Shown in pieces: positions 51,657 to 60,675 of a stretch of 64,000 nt of DNA. The stretch is from DAOTXS01 sp034435055 (GTDB lineage Bacteria > Chloroflexota > Anaerolineae > UBA4142). Each line of letters opens with the position of its first letter. The first letter of the stretch is position 1. The stretch is from NCBI GenBank assembly GCA_034435055.1, contig DAOTXS010000087.1, positions 62,001 to 126,000 of the forward strand, in the 5' to 3' direction. Made by a program: the position numbers and the translations under genes. The notes under the pieces were generated by a model. That model ran no database searches and was not told where the DNA came from. It saw nothing but the letters and a program-made list of their open reading frames with translations.

Positions 51657-52848
51657 TTTGGAAGTATCAACTACACCGGCAATCGAACTCGCGCTCAACT
51701 GGCTTGCCCATTCCAATGTGCGGCACGCGACCGGTAATGCGCTGGCATTGGGCGGCGTCAATCAAGGCTACAATTGGAAAGAGCGGCGTTATCCATTCAT
51801 CTACAGTGAGATCACCGGCTATGCGATCAGCATGTTCATCAATGCTTATCGTTGGACGAACGACGAAAACTATCTGGACTATGCACGTCAGTCCGCAGAT
51901 TTTTTGCTTCGTCTCCAAGCGCATGCGATAGAGGATGGGTGTGCAGGTGCGATTCCGCACGGGCTGACTCTGCCCGAGCTGACGGTGCGCCGACAGTATC
52001 ATAGTTTTGATGTGGCGATGTGTTTGCAAGGCATTCACGATCTGTACACATTGGATCGCACACCCGAACTCGCGCACGCCGCGCAAGCGATGAGCGATTG
52101 GTTGATCGTGCGGACGCAACAAAGCAATGGTTCGTTCTTGTCGATGTATGATGCCGAGACCGGCGAATCTAAACATCTCACCGCTGATTTTTTTAGCGAT
52201 GGTGGATGTTTGCACGCCAAACACGCGATCGGTCTGTTGAAAATGGAGCAGGTGATCGGCAATGGCGTGTACGCCACAGCAGCGCGGCGCGTGTGCGATT
52301 GGGTGCTCGGCTTGCAAGACGCGGATGGCGCGTTTCGCGCGACGGAGCGTGATCGCCAAGTAGTTAGCCATCCGCATTGTTACGCAACAGAAGGTTTGCT
52401 GTACGCTCATTTCATTTTGAAGGATGATCGGTACGGACAAGCCGCGCAACGTGCCGGCGAATGGTTATTGAAGGTGCAATCGTCGGACGGCGCAATTTGC
52501 ATTGCATACAAACGCGAATGGCATCGAATGTTGCGCCGTTTGCCGGAATGGTTCGCCCCGCTCAAGGTTAGCGACGCGACAGCGCAAGCCATTCGCATTT
52601 GGCTGATTTTAGAAGCGCTGACGGGTGATCAAAAATTCCTTGTAGCAGCGGAGCGCGCCGGTAATTTTTTATTGCGATTACAATGCATCGTGGGCATCGA
52701 TCCTAATAAGCAGGGCGGATTCTATTTTGCGCCAGCGCACCCCATGCAATACACGTGGAGTACGATGTTTGCGACGCACGCGCTTTATGCGCTGACCCGC
52801 CTCAAACGGACAGAACGGTATCCACGTTTGTTAAACGAATTGTTTTAG
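51592..52848 (+). CDS. Alpha/alpha-toroid protein, glycosidase/epimerase-like (unrecognised family)
   Basis: 418 residues. Repeated hairpins of the pattern Y-x-DYARQSADFLLRLQ, YGQAAQRAGEWLLKVQ, FLVAAERAGNFLLRLQ indicate an (alpha/alpha)6 toroid, as in glycoside hydrolase families 88/105/127, AGE epimerases and D-glucuronyl C5-epimerase. Acidic residues in the core (SEITGYAISM, HCYATEGLLYAHF) could be catalytic. ATG 51592 (or GTG 51589) overlaps the previous gene by 65 bases; the frame is open to 51451. It could modify the polymer (C5-epimerisation or trimming), but no specific activity is assigned. Confidence 0.75.
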   Translation: MVIVTVSVEGKKRLYVSEPPSNLEVSTTPAIELALNWLAHSNVRHATGNALALGGVNQGYNWKERRYPFIYSEITGYAISMFINAYRWTNDENYLDYARQSADFLLRLQAHAIEDGCAGAIPHGLTLPELTVRRQYHSFDVAMCLQGIHDLYTLDRTPELAHAAQAMSDWLIVRTQQSNGSFLSMYDAETGESKHLTADFFSDGGCLHAKHAIGLLKMEQVIGNGVYATAARRVCDWVLGLQDADGAFRATERDRQVVSHPHCYATEGLLYAHFILKDDRYGQAAQRAGEWLLKVQSSDGAICIAYKREWHRMLRRLPEWFAPLKVSDATAQAIRIWLILEALTGDQKFLVAAERAGNFLLRLQCIVGIDPNKQGGFYFAPAHPMQYTWSTMFATHALYALTRLKRTERYPRLLNELF

Positions 52849-52862
52849 CAATTGGCCTAATC

Positions 52863-53993
52863 ATGCTGAAAATAATGGCGGTCATTGGCACACGCCCCGA
52901 AGCGATCAAGATCGCGCCGGTGATCAAGGAACTGCAAAAATATCCGGCGGCGATCAAGACGATTATCTGCGCGACGGCACAGCATCGTGAAATGCTCGAT
53001 CAAATGTTGCAAGTGTTTGATTTGACACTCGATTATGATTTGAACGTGATGAAACAAAATCAAGGATTGGCTCAACTTACCGCTGACATTTTGCTCGCGC
53101 TCGACCCAATCGTCGTGCGCGAATCTCCCGACTGGATTTTGGTGCAAGGCGACACGACGACAGCAATGACTGCAAGTCTCGTCGCGTACTATCGCAAAAT
53201 CAAAGTGGGGCATATCGAAGCCGGCTTGCGCACCGGCGACAAGTTTCAGCCATTTCCTGAGGAGATCAACCGGCGGATTGTTGATGTTTTAACCGATCTT
53301 TATTTTGCGCCAACGGAAGCGAACAGTGAGCAACTCTTACGCGAAGGCGTACCGGCTACGGCGATTGTGGTTACCGGCAACACGGTGATTGATGCCTTGT
53401 TAATGACTGCACGCCGAGTCAGCGTGCACACATTGGACACGCGTTTGCCGAATCTGGAGGGTAAACGTTTGATCCTAGTTACCGCTCATCGCCGCGAAAA
53501 TTTTGGCGCGCCGCTTGCAAATATCTGCGCCGCGCTCAAGGAACTTGCGATACACTATGCCAACGATCTGCACATTGTGTATCCGGTTCATCGGAATCCA
53601 AATGTTTCGCAAACGGTTCATCAAGCGTTGGGCGGTGTGCCCAACATTTCGTTGATTGAGCCCGTGGATTACGCGACGCTTGTTACGTTGATGATGCGCG
53701 CGCATTTCATCCTGACCGATTCCGGCGGATTACAGGAAGAAGCGCCGAGTTTACGCAAGCCGGTGTTGGTGCTCCGTGCGGTTACTGAGCGCAGCGAAGC
53801 TGTGGCAATTGGTGCCGCCCGCCTGGTCGGCACAGATCGCGAAAAAATTGTTGCCGAGTGTACGCGCTTGTTGGAAGACCCGTCTGCTTATCAACAGATG
53901 ATTCCCGGAAAAAATCCTTATGGGGATGGCAATGCCAGTCGGCGAATAGTTCAGGCAATTTTGTCTCACGAGACGCGCTTGAGAATCGAGTAG
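52863..53993 (+). CDS. wecB: UDP-N-acetylglucosamine 2-epimerase (non-hydrolysing)
   Basis: 376 residues. It converts UDP-GlcNAc to UDP-ManNAc, a precursor for ManNAc-containing glycans. Seen: MAVIGTRPEAIKIAPVI, QHREMLDQML, VQGDTTTAM, HIEAGLRTGD, FPEEINRR, GNTVIDAL, VTAHRRENFG, DSGGLQEEA and VLRAVTERSE(A), the full set of WecB/MnaA signatures. ATG 52863 is preceded by ATTGGCC and no strong Shine-Dalgarno. Placed in tight tandem with the next GT4 gene. Confidence 0.95.
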   Translation: MLKIMAVIGTRPEAIKIAPVIKELQKYPAAIKTIICATAQHREMLDQMLQVFDLTLDYDLNVMKQNQGLAQLTADILLALDPIVVRESPDWILVQGDTTTAMTASLVAYYRKIKVGHIEAGLRTGDKFQPFPEEINRRIVDVLTDLYFAPTEANSEQLLREGVPATAIVVTGNTVIDALLMTARRVSVHTLDTRLPNLEGKRLILVTAHRRENFGAPLANICAALKELAIHYANDLHIVYPVHRNPNVSQTVHQALGGVPNISLIEPVDYATLVTLMMRAHFILTDSGGLQEEAPSLRKPVLVLRAVTERSEAVAIGAARLVGTDREKIVAECTRLLEDPSAYQQMIPGKNPYGDGNASRRIVQAILSHETRLRIE

Positions 53994-55190
53994 ATGAAAA
54001 TTCTTTTCCTCACACCTTGGTTTCCTTATCCGCCAGACAATGGGATTCGGATCCGATTGTTCAATCTTCTGCGTGGGATTGGCAAACGCCACACCGTTAC
54101 CGTATTGTCTTTTTTGCGTGAGGACGATCGCTTTCAGCCTGAAAAGCTAAAGGACTTTTGTCATTCGATTCAAACCGTACCCTGGCATTCCTTTAACCCG
54201 AAACGTGCCAAGTCTATCTTAGGATTCTTTTTGCCAATTCCGCGCTCTCAAGTAGATACGTACAGTTCAGAGATGGCGCAACTCGTAGCGAATTTTGATC
54301 CGCATCACCCATTCGATTTGGTCATTGCCTCGACCATTGACACTGCCGAATATGCAATCCGCGCCCCAGCCCGATTCCGTATGCTGGAGGAGCATAATTC
54401 AATGACGCGTTGGATGCAAGACAATTATCGGGGGCAGCACCGATTGTTGCCACGACTTCGAGCTTGGTTAACTTACTGGAAATATCGACATTACGAATCT
54501 CGCCTGTACTCTCGCTTTGACGCTTGCACGATGGTTTCTGAACTGGACGCGCGCGCCGCACGCGAGTTGCTGGGCTATTGCAAACCACTTGCGGTGATTC
54601 CAAATGCGATGGACCTCGACTATTATCAACCGAATTATCAACCCGAACCCAATACGCTCATCTTCAATGGAAGTCTCACCTATGACGCAAATCTCGACGC
54701 AATCCGCTATTTTTCAAAGGAGATTTGGTCACGGATTCGGGCGTATGCGTCGGACGTGACGCTCAAAATTACGGGATACATGAATGGATTGCAAGGTGAT
54801 GCGTTTGGCGATGGAATTAGTTTGACTGGTTATCTTGACGACATTCGTCCCGTGGTAGGGCAGGCATGGGCATGTGTAGTGCCCCTACGTTCGGGAAGTG
54901 GTACGCGACTCAAGATTTTGGAAGCGATGGCACTTGGCACGCCGGTTGTCTCAACAACCAAAGGTGCAGAAGGTTTAGATGTTTCGCATGGTGAAAATAT
55001 TCTACTTGCAGACACCCCCGACGAATTTGCGGCGCAGACAGTTGCGCTGTTGCGCGATGCAGGTCTACGTGAGCGCTTAGCTCAGCATGCCCGAAAGTTG
55101 GTGGAGACGCGGTACAATTGGGAAAATAGCGGCAAGTTATTTAATGAATTCTTGTGCGTGCAATTTGAGAATCGGACATGGCACATATGA
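53994..55190 (+). CDS. GT4-family glycosyltransferase (PEP-CTERM/EpsH-type sugar transferase group)
   Basis: 398 residues. MKILFLTPWFPYPPDNGIRIR, EEHNSMTRWM, PNAMDLDYYQ, FNGSLTYDANLDAIRYF, and the donor site GSGTRLKILEAMALGTPVVSTTKGAEGLDV. The layout matches the subfamily annotated as PEP-CTERM/EpsH1-associated sugar transferase. Two close paralogues lie at 60676 and 61887, suggesting duplication within the cluster. The end overlaps the Wzy-like gene by 13 bases. Confidence 0.9.
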   Translation: MKILFLTPWFPYPPDNGIRIRLFNLLRGIGKRHTVTVLSFLREDDRFQPEKLKDFCHSIQTVPWHSFNPKRAKSILGFFLPIPRSQVDTYSSEMAQLVANFDPHHPFDLVIASTIDTAEYAIRAPARFRMLEEHNSMTRWMQDNYRGQHRLLPRLRAWLTYWKYRHYESRLYSRFDACTMVSELDARAARELLGYCKPLAVIPNAMDLDYYQPNYQPEPNTLIFNGSLTYDANLDAIRYFSKEIWSRIRAYASDVTLKITGYMNGLQGDAFGDGISLTGYLDDIRPVVGQAWACVVPLRSGSGTRLKILEAMALGTPVVSTTKGAEGLDVSHGENILLADTPDEFAAQTVALLRDAGLRERLAQHARKLVETRYNWENSGKLFNEFLCVQFENRTWHI

Positions 55191-56599
55191 TTTTGACATT
55201 TGACCAAGTCTACCGGTCACGTTGGTTTCGTCCATTGAGCGCGCTGGTGGTGATTGCCGCCAGTGGAGCGCTTGGATTTTTGTCGGTGCGATACAACCCC
55301 TACCTTTTGCTGTTGGCGGCAAGCGTGCCCTTGATGCTGCTAGGGGTAGATTGGCTTTTGCGCCGTTTATATTGGATACCAGCTATCGTGTTGTTATCCG
55401 CCACGCTTACGAATTGGGATATTGCCAGAGGGTTGACCCTTGCATTGATCTTGGCGACCAGTTTGAGTGTTTTGTGGTTGCTACAACAATTACTGATCCA
55501 TCGCCGGCTTGAGTTTACATCGTCGCCCACGATCATTCCCACATTCGGGTTTATAGTGATAGCGTTGCTTTCGTACGGGTGGTCATTTATTGCGGCAGAC
55601 CCTTTTCTTGTAACTTGGGCTACCTTTCCTTTTACCCAATTGGGGCAGTTGGCAATTTTCGTTGTATCACCGCTTGTGATGCTTGTGACCGCGAGTCTAG
55701 TCACAGAGACACGTCACTTGAAAAATCTTGTCTATATCTTTCTGATCCTGATGCTCATTGGGGGTATTGCAGAATTGTTCTGGTTGCCTGTTCGCCTGAA
55801 TATGCGTGGCGTTCAATATACCTGGATGGTGTGTTTGGCGTTTGGACAACTGATGTACAACCCAAAGATGCCGGGCTGGCAACGCGGCTGGATGATGGCA
55901 CTCATTGTGATTTGGTTCCTCGTTAGTTTCTTGCGCGGTATTACGTGGGTGTCGGGATGGTTGCCTGGGATGGTTGCCATCATCGCTCTGACCTTTTTCA
56001 GGTCCAAACGATTGTTCGTTTTACTGTTGATTATTACAATTCTGGTCGGCGCGGTTGCAAGCACGTGGGTCGAAGAACGCTTCGGGGATGAGTACAACGA
56101 GTCGGGGAGTACGCGCCTTTATCGATGGCAAACTGTTTTTGAGTTGCCTTTTGTCTGGAACAATTGGATGTTAGGCACAGGCCCAGCGGGCTATGCACGG
56201 TACTTTATGACGTATATACCCGGCAATGCGATGTCAACCCATTCGAATTATATCGATGTCTTTTTGCAGTTGGGAATTCTGGGGATTGTGGCTTTGCTCT
56301 GGTTGCTCGCGACACTGTTCTGGGAATCAGTCAAACTACAAAGAATTTCGATTGGGGACCCGTTTGTGGCGGCATTTGCGCGCAGTTCAGTGGCGATGCC
56401 TATCGTAATATTGTTAGCGATGTTTCTGGGCGACTGGTTCACTCCATTTGTATACAATCAAGGTTTGGTTGGTTTCTCTTGGACGATCAATAGCTGGATC
56501 TTTCTTGGAGCACTAGCGGCAATTCCCACCCTTTTAGATCGAGAAGAACTCGGTCAAGTGGAAGATGCGAATTTTTCGATGAATGAGGCGATTAGATGA
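55178..56599 (+). CDS. Second O-antigen polymerase/ligase-like membrane protein
   Basis: 473 residues. Ten to twelve membrane spans; the Wzy_C-type segment is near VFELPFVWNNWMLGTGPAGYARYF and the following periplasmic loop STHSNYIDVFLQLGILGI holds the usual His/Asn. The N-terminus is short and basic. With the protein at 37519 the locus carries two polymerases or ligases, which may act on different substrates. ATG 55178 overlaps the preceding gene; its stop (ATGA) overlaps the next. Confidence 0.84.
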   Translation: MAHMILTFDQVYRSRWFRPLSALVVIAASGALGFLSVRYNPYLLLLAASVPLMLLGVDWLLRRLYWIPAIVLLSATLTNWDIARGLTLALILATSLSVLWLLQQLLIHRRLEFTSSPTIIPTFGFIVIALLSYGWSFIAADPFLVTWATFPFTQLGQLAIFVVSPLVMLVTASLVTETRHLKNLVYIFLILMLIGGIAELFWLPVRLNMRGVQYTWMVCLAFGQLMYNPKMPGWQRGWMMALIVIWFLVSFLRGITWVSGWLPGMVAIIALTFFRSKRLFVLLLIITILVGAVASTWVEERFGDEYNESGSTRLYRWQTVFELPFVWNNWMLGTGPAGYARYFMTYIPGNAMSTHSNYIDVFLQLGILGIVALLWLLATLFWESVKLQRISIGDPFVAAFARSSVAMPIVILLAMFLGDWFTPFVYNQGLVGFSWTINSWIFLGALAAIPTLLDREELGQVEDANFSMNEAIR

Positions 56600-57510
56600 G
56601 TAAATCAAAAATAGACTTGTCCATCATCATCGTCAATTGGAACACTTGCGATTTGCTCGCAGATTGCCTCACTTCGATTTTTACGACAGCCGGAGATTTA
56701 TCGCTTGAAGCTTGGGTTGTTGACAATGCGTCGCACGATGGTTCGGTTGCGGTGATGCGTACACGTTTCCCCCAAGTTCACATTATTGAGAATCGGATGA
56801 ACGTTGGTTTTGCCGCTGCGAACAATCAAGCAATTCCACAAACGACGAGTCCGTTCATTCTCTTGCTGAACAGCGACACACTTGTCCAACCCGATGCGCT
56901 GCAAGAGATCGTTGCGTTTATGCAGAAAAATTCGCGCGCTGGAATTGTTGGCGCAAATGTGATCAACGCCGATGGTTCGCCGCAGAGATGCTTTGGCAAA
57001 TTTCCAACACTGCTGTCCGAATCTGTTTACGCCTGGGGACTGGATTCGCGTTTCTCGTTTGATTTGCCTCCCGTGATGAATGGGCAGGCAATCGCAACAG
57101 ACTGGGTGCTGGGCGCGGCGTTGACTGCGCGACGCGAAGCATTGTTGCAAGTTGACTTGCTTGACCCCGGATATTTTATGTACTCGGAAGAAATCGATTT
57201 GTGTTATCGCGTGAAGCGCGCGGGCTGGGATAATTTTGTTTTGCCCTCAGCGCGGATCGTGCATGTAGGGGGCGAAAGTACCAAACAAACTGCTGCCGTA
57301 ATGAAAGCGCAGTTGTTTCGTAGCAAGGTGCGATATTTTCAAAAGCACCACGGAACCGCCACGGCAAATGTAATGCATATGATGTTCGGTGCAAGCATTC
57401 TGGGACGGCGTTTGGTGTATCGTGTTTTGGGACGCAATCGTGCAAGTGAATTGTGGACGCAGGCGTGGTCGTATTATACCAATTCAACTAGAGAACAGGT
57501 GGTGGGATGA
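56596..57510 (+). CDS. GT2-family glycosyltransferase
   Basis: 304 residues. LSIIIVNWNTCDLLADCL, VDNASHDGSVAVM, NVGFAAANNQAI, LNSDTLVQPDALQ (DxD-type), ADGSPQRCFGKFP, TDWVLGAALTARREAL and YSEEIDLCYRVKRAGW show the WcaA/rhamnosyltransferase-like branch, related to the protein at 49872. ATG joined to the preceding TGA by ATGA, and its own stop overlaps the next ATG by four bases. Confidence 0.9.
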   Translation: MSKSKIDLSIIIVNWNTCDLLADCLTSIFTTAGDLSLEAWVVDNASHDGSVAVMRTRFPQVHIIENRMNVGFAAANNQAIPQTTSPFILLLNSDTLVQPDALQEIVAFMQKNSRAGIVGANVINADGSPQRCFGKFPTLLSESVYAWGLDSRFSFDLPPVMNGQAIATDWVLGAALTARREALLQVDLLDPGYFMYSEEIDLCYRVKRAGWDNFVLPSARIVHVGGESTKQTAAVMKAQLFRSKVRYFQKHHGTATANVMHMMFGASILGRRLVYRVLGRNRASELWTQAWSYYTNSTREQVVG

Positions 57511-58988
57511 AAACGACACATTATGCTGGATTTATATTTGTCGTACTTCTGGTCGTCTACGCCTATTTTTTCCCGCGTTGGGCAGAATGGAATCAGAATT
57601 CACGCTTTGACCTTGTGCTTGCAGTTGTGGATCAAGGTACTCTCGCCATTGATGCGTATCGTCAAAATACCGGCGATTACGCTGTATACAAAGGTCATTA
57701 TTACAGCGACAAAGCCCCAGGCACGGCGTTTCTTGGCATTCCGGTGTACTGGGGATTTAGAACATTTCTCGCTCCGCTGCTAACGAATACCATCGTGCCA
57801 CGCTTGGCGACCAATCCGGCGTTTGCGGCAACCTTGAATCCAGAGGGCACGGGCTTGTTGGAAAACAAAATTTACTTTTTTATGGCTCTCACATTTGTCA
57901 CTTTTTTCGTGGTAGCAATTCCATCCGCCGGCTTGGGTGTGTTGTTTTATCGTCTGGCAGAAAATTTTTCGGGCAATCGATTTAATGCGCTTGCGTTGAC
58001 ATTCGCGTTTGCACTTGCTACGCCTGCCTTTGCCTATTCGAATTTATTCTACGGTCATCAAATCGTCGCGTTCTGTTTGTTTGCGGCGTTTTATCTCTTG
58101 TTTCACGATCGTTCAAATTCGCGCGCTCTGTCGCTCGTTGCGATTGGATTTCTTTGCGGCTGGGCATTGATTACGGAATATCCTTCTGTGTTGATTGTTG
58201 CCGGGATAGGTTTATATGCGCTGTACCGCGTGCGCGATTGGCGCAAATGGATTTGGCTTGGGCTTGGCGGCATCCCGCCACTCGTGCTGGCGGCCCTGTA
58301 CAATTGGACTATTTTTGGCACGCCGCTCCCGGTTGGATATGAATATTCGGAATTGTGGCAAGATGTTCATCAACAAGGTTTTTTCAGCATTACCGCGCCG
58401 AGCGTTGAGGCAATCTGGGGAATTACCTTCAGCCCATATCGAGGGTTGTTCTATTTGGCACCGTTTTTGCTTTTATCCATCCCAGGTTTCTTTTTCTTTT
58501 GGCGCGCGAAATCGTATCGCGCGGAATTTTGGGTGGCGTTGTGGAGCGTGACTATCTTCTTTTTATTCAACGGTTCGTCAGTGATGTGGACAGGCGGGTT
58601 TAGCGTCGGTCCCCGGTATCTTGTCCCGATGTTGCCGTTTCTTGCCTTGCCGATCATTTTTGTGTTTGAGGCAATTCGCAATCGATGGCTTGCAATCGTT
58701 GTTGGTTTGCTTGCCGTTGTATCGTGGGCAATTGTCTGGATCGAAACAATCGGCGGACAAAGTTTTCCTCAAAATCAGGCAACACCGCTCCTCGATTATT
58801 CTTTACCCCGATTGCTTGCCGGGGATATTGCGCGGAACGTCGGTATGATCTTGGGATTGCGTGGGTGGATGAGTCTATTGCCGTTAGTGTTGTTGGCTTG
58901 TGGGATGGTGTGTATTGGCTTGTGGTGGTTGCCTCGCCCAATATCCTTCGCGTTTACCGCTCGAGGTCAAAATTTAAATGCAGACTAA
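57507..58988 (+). CDS. Polytopic membrane protein, GT-C (PMT/ArnT)-like
   Basis: 493 residues with about 11-13 hydrophobic spans. The first lumen-facing loop carries FDLVLAVVDQGTLAIDAYRQNTGDYAVYKGHYYSDKAPGTAF (read in pieces), with an acidic pair and a GHYYSDKAPG motif found in glycosyltransferase-39-like and YfhO-like polytopic proteins. It would use a polyprenyl-phosphate sugar as donor outside the membrane if it is a true GT-C; no family-defining DxD or EE motif is certain. A hydrophobic region of 58 residues (about 120-180) precedes a region of long loops. Confidence 0.7.
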   Translation: MKTTHYAGFIFVVLLVVYAYFFPRWAEWNQNSRFDLVLAVVDQGTLAIDAYRQNTGDYAVYKGHYYSDKAPGTAFLGIPVYWGFRTFLAPLLTNTIVPRLATNPAFAATLNPEGTGLLENKIYFFMALTFVTFFVVAIPSAGLGVLFYRLAENFSGNRFNALALTFAFALATPAFAYSNLFYGHQIVAFCLFAAFYLLFHDRSNSRALSLVAIGFLCGWALITEYPSVLIVAGIGLYALYRVRDWRKWIWLGLGGIPPLVLAALYNWTIFGTPLPVGYEYSELWQDVHQQGFFSITAPSVEAIWGITFSPYRGLFYLAPFLLLSIPGFFFFWRAKSYRAEFWVALWSVTIFFLFNGSSVMWTGGFSVGPRYLVPMLPFLALPIIFVFEAIRNRWLAIVVGLLAVVSWAIVWIETIGGQSFPQNQATPLLDYSLPRLLAGDIARNVGMILGLRGWMSLLPLVLLACGMVCIGLWWLPRPISFAFTARGQNLNAD

Positions 58989-60612
58989 ATCGACACCGCG
59001 TTTCTCGGATGGCAAATTTCTTGGCGTCATCTTGCTTGTTGCATTAGGGTTGTCGAGCGTGCCCTATCTTTACGCGTGGCTTACAACACCACGCGATCTT
59101 GTGTTTATGGGGATTGTGCAAAATGGCTCCGACGCAGGCGAGTATTTGGCGTGGATGCGCGAATCGATGCATAGCATTCTCATCAGCAACACGCTCACGC
59201 CCGAACCCAACGCCCCTGCCTTTTTCAATCTCAATTTTTGGTTGTTGGGACAATGGGCGCGTTTGACCGGTTTGCCGCTTGCGATCATTTACCAATTGTT
59301 TCGCGTCATCAGTGGCGGATTGTTTCTGATCGCGGCTTTTTATTTCAGCCAACTGATTTTCTCCGATTTGGTGCAACGACGGGTTGCCTTTCTCCTGATC
59401 GTATTTGGAGCCGGTTTTAGTTTCTACGTTACGTTGCTCGAAAAAGTAATTGGTGAGATCAACTTTCCAACCCAGTTTGTTGCTGAGGGAACAACGCTTT
59501 ACAGTTTAATGTCTTTTCCGCTTTTGATGCTCGGCGCGGCGCTGTTCTGCGGGGTCTTCCTTCTGGCTTTGCAAGCATATCAGCAGAAAAAAATGCGTCC
59601 GGCATTTTGGGCTGGCATCGTCGCGTTCGTTTTAGGGTGGTCGCACGGTTACGATTTGATTCTGGTTTACAGTGTGTTGGGTGCATTCACATTCATCGTG
59701 TTGTTGCGCGACGGTATAAATTGGCTTTGGCTCAAATCGGTTGCGCTAATATTCGGCTTGTCGGTTTGGGGTCCGCTGTACATGGCATTTTTAACTCGGA
59801 CGAATCCAACGTGGCGTGAAGCGCTTGAGCAATTTGGAAATGCCGGCATCTTTTCGCCCAATCCACTATTTTTAGTTTTGTTGCTGGGTTTGCCTTTGAT
59901 CCTCGCGCTTGTCTCATTCGACGGTTTTTTACCCTTGCACGAACGTGACCCGCGCGATTTGTTTGTCAAGACATGGTTCGTGGTGCAAGCGTTTCTGATC
60001 TACCTGCCCGTCGATTATCAAATTCATTTCATCAACGGCTGGCAGATTCCCATTGCAATTCTTGCGACCGACGGAGTGTTTCGGCACCTGTTTCCCCGTC
60101 TGGCAAAGTTGAATTTTTTCCGGCGCTGGTCGGCGGAGCGCGTTCAAACTGTTTTGGCGGGAGCACTATTAATCCTCGTCGTGCCAACCAGTCTCTACTT
60201 TATTGGTTGGCGTACGCTTGATATGAGCCGACGTCCAGCCCCGTACTTTTTGCACCGTGATCAAGTTGGTGCGCTGGATTGGTTAAACGAAAATGCGCCC
60301 CGCGATTCGGTGGTGTTGAGTGCGTACGAGATCGGAAATTGGATTCCCTCGATGACGGGTGCCCGAGCATTCTTGGCTCACTGGGCAATGACGTTGCGTT
60401 TTTATGAAAAACGCGAGCTGGTCGAACGCTTTTTCCAACCCACAACGCTTGATACGGAACGAATCAGCACGCTCAATCGATTTGGCGTAACTTACATTTA
60501 TTGGAGTGATGCCGAACGTACGCTGGGGGTGTGGAATCCAAGCCACGCTGAATTTCTTGAACCGGTGTGGTCATCCCCTCACGCGGTTGTATATCGGGTT
60601 AAGATTAAATAA
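58978..60612 (+). CDS. Polytopic membrane protein, GT-C-like (unrecognised)
   Basis: 544 residues. About 11-12 membrane spans; the first outer loop has NGSDAGEYLAWMRESMHSI with an acidic pair, and the C-terminal 100 residues form a soluble domain (QVGALDWLNENAPRDSVVLSAYEIGNWIPSMTGARAFLAHW...), an arrangement seen in GT-C enzymes and DUF-type membrane proteins such as those with a terminal periplasmic domain. ATG 58978 overlaps the preceding gene by 11 bases. Likely a lipid-linked glycosyl or phospho-group transferase, but assignment is tentative. Confidence 0.7.
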   Translation: MQTKSTPRFSDGKFLGVILLVALGLSSVPYLYAWLTTPRDLVFMGIVQNGSDAGEYLAWMRESMHSILISNTLTPEPNAPAFFNLNFWLLGQWARLTGLPLAIIYQLFRVISGGLFLIAAFYFSQLIFSDLVQRRVAFLLIVFGAGFSFYVTLLEKVIGEINFPTQFVAEGTTLYSLMSFPLLMLGAALFCGVFLLALQAYQQKKMRPAFWAGIVAFVLGWSHGYDLILVYSVLGAFTFIVLLRDGINWLWLKSVALIFGLSVWGPLYMAFLTRTNPTWREALEQFGNAGIFSPNPLFLVLLLGLPLILALVSFDGFLPLHERDPRDLFVKTWFVVQAFLIYLPVDYQIHFINGWQIPIAILATDGVFRHLFPRLAKLNFFRRWSAERVQTVLAGALLILVVPTSLYFIGWRTLDMSRRPAPYFLHRDQVGALDWLNENAPRDSVVLSAYEIGNWIPSMTGARAFLAHWAMTLRFYEKRELVERFFQPTTLDTERISTLNRFGVTYIYWSDAERTLGVWNPSHAEFLEPVWSSPHAVVYRVKIK

Positions 60613-60675
60613 AAATAGTATCAGTGACTATTGCCGATCACTCTTGTAGTACTAGAGTCATATAGCTTCCAAGCC

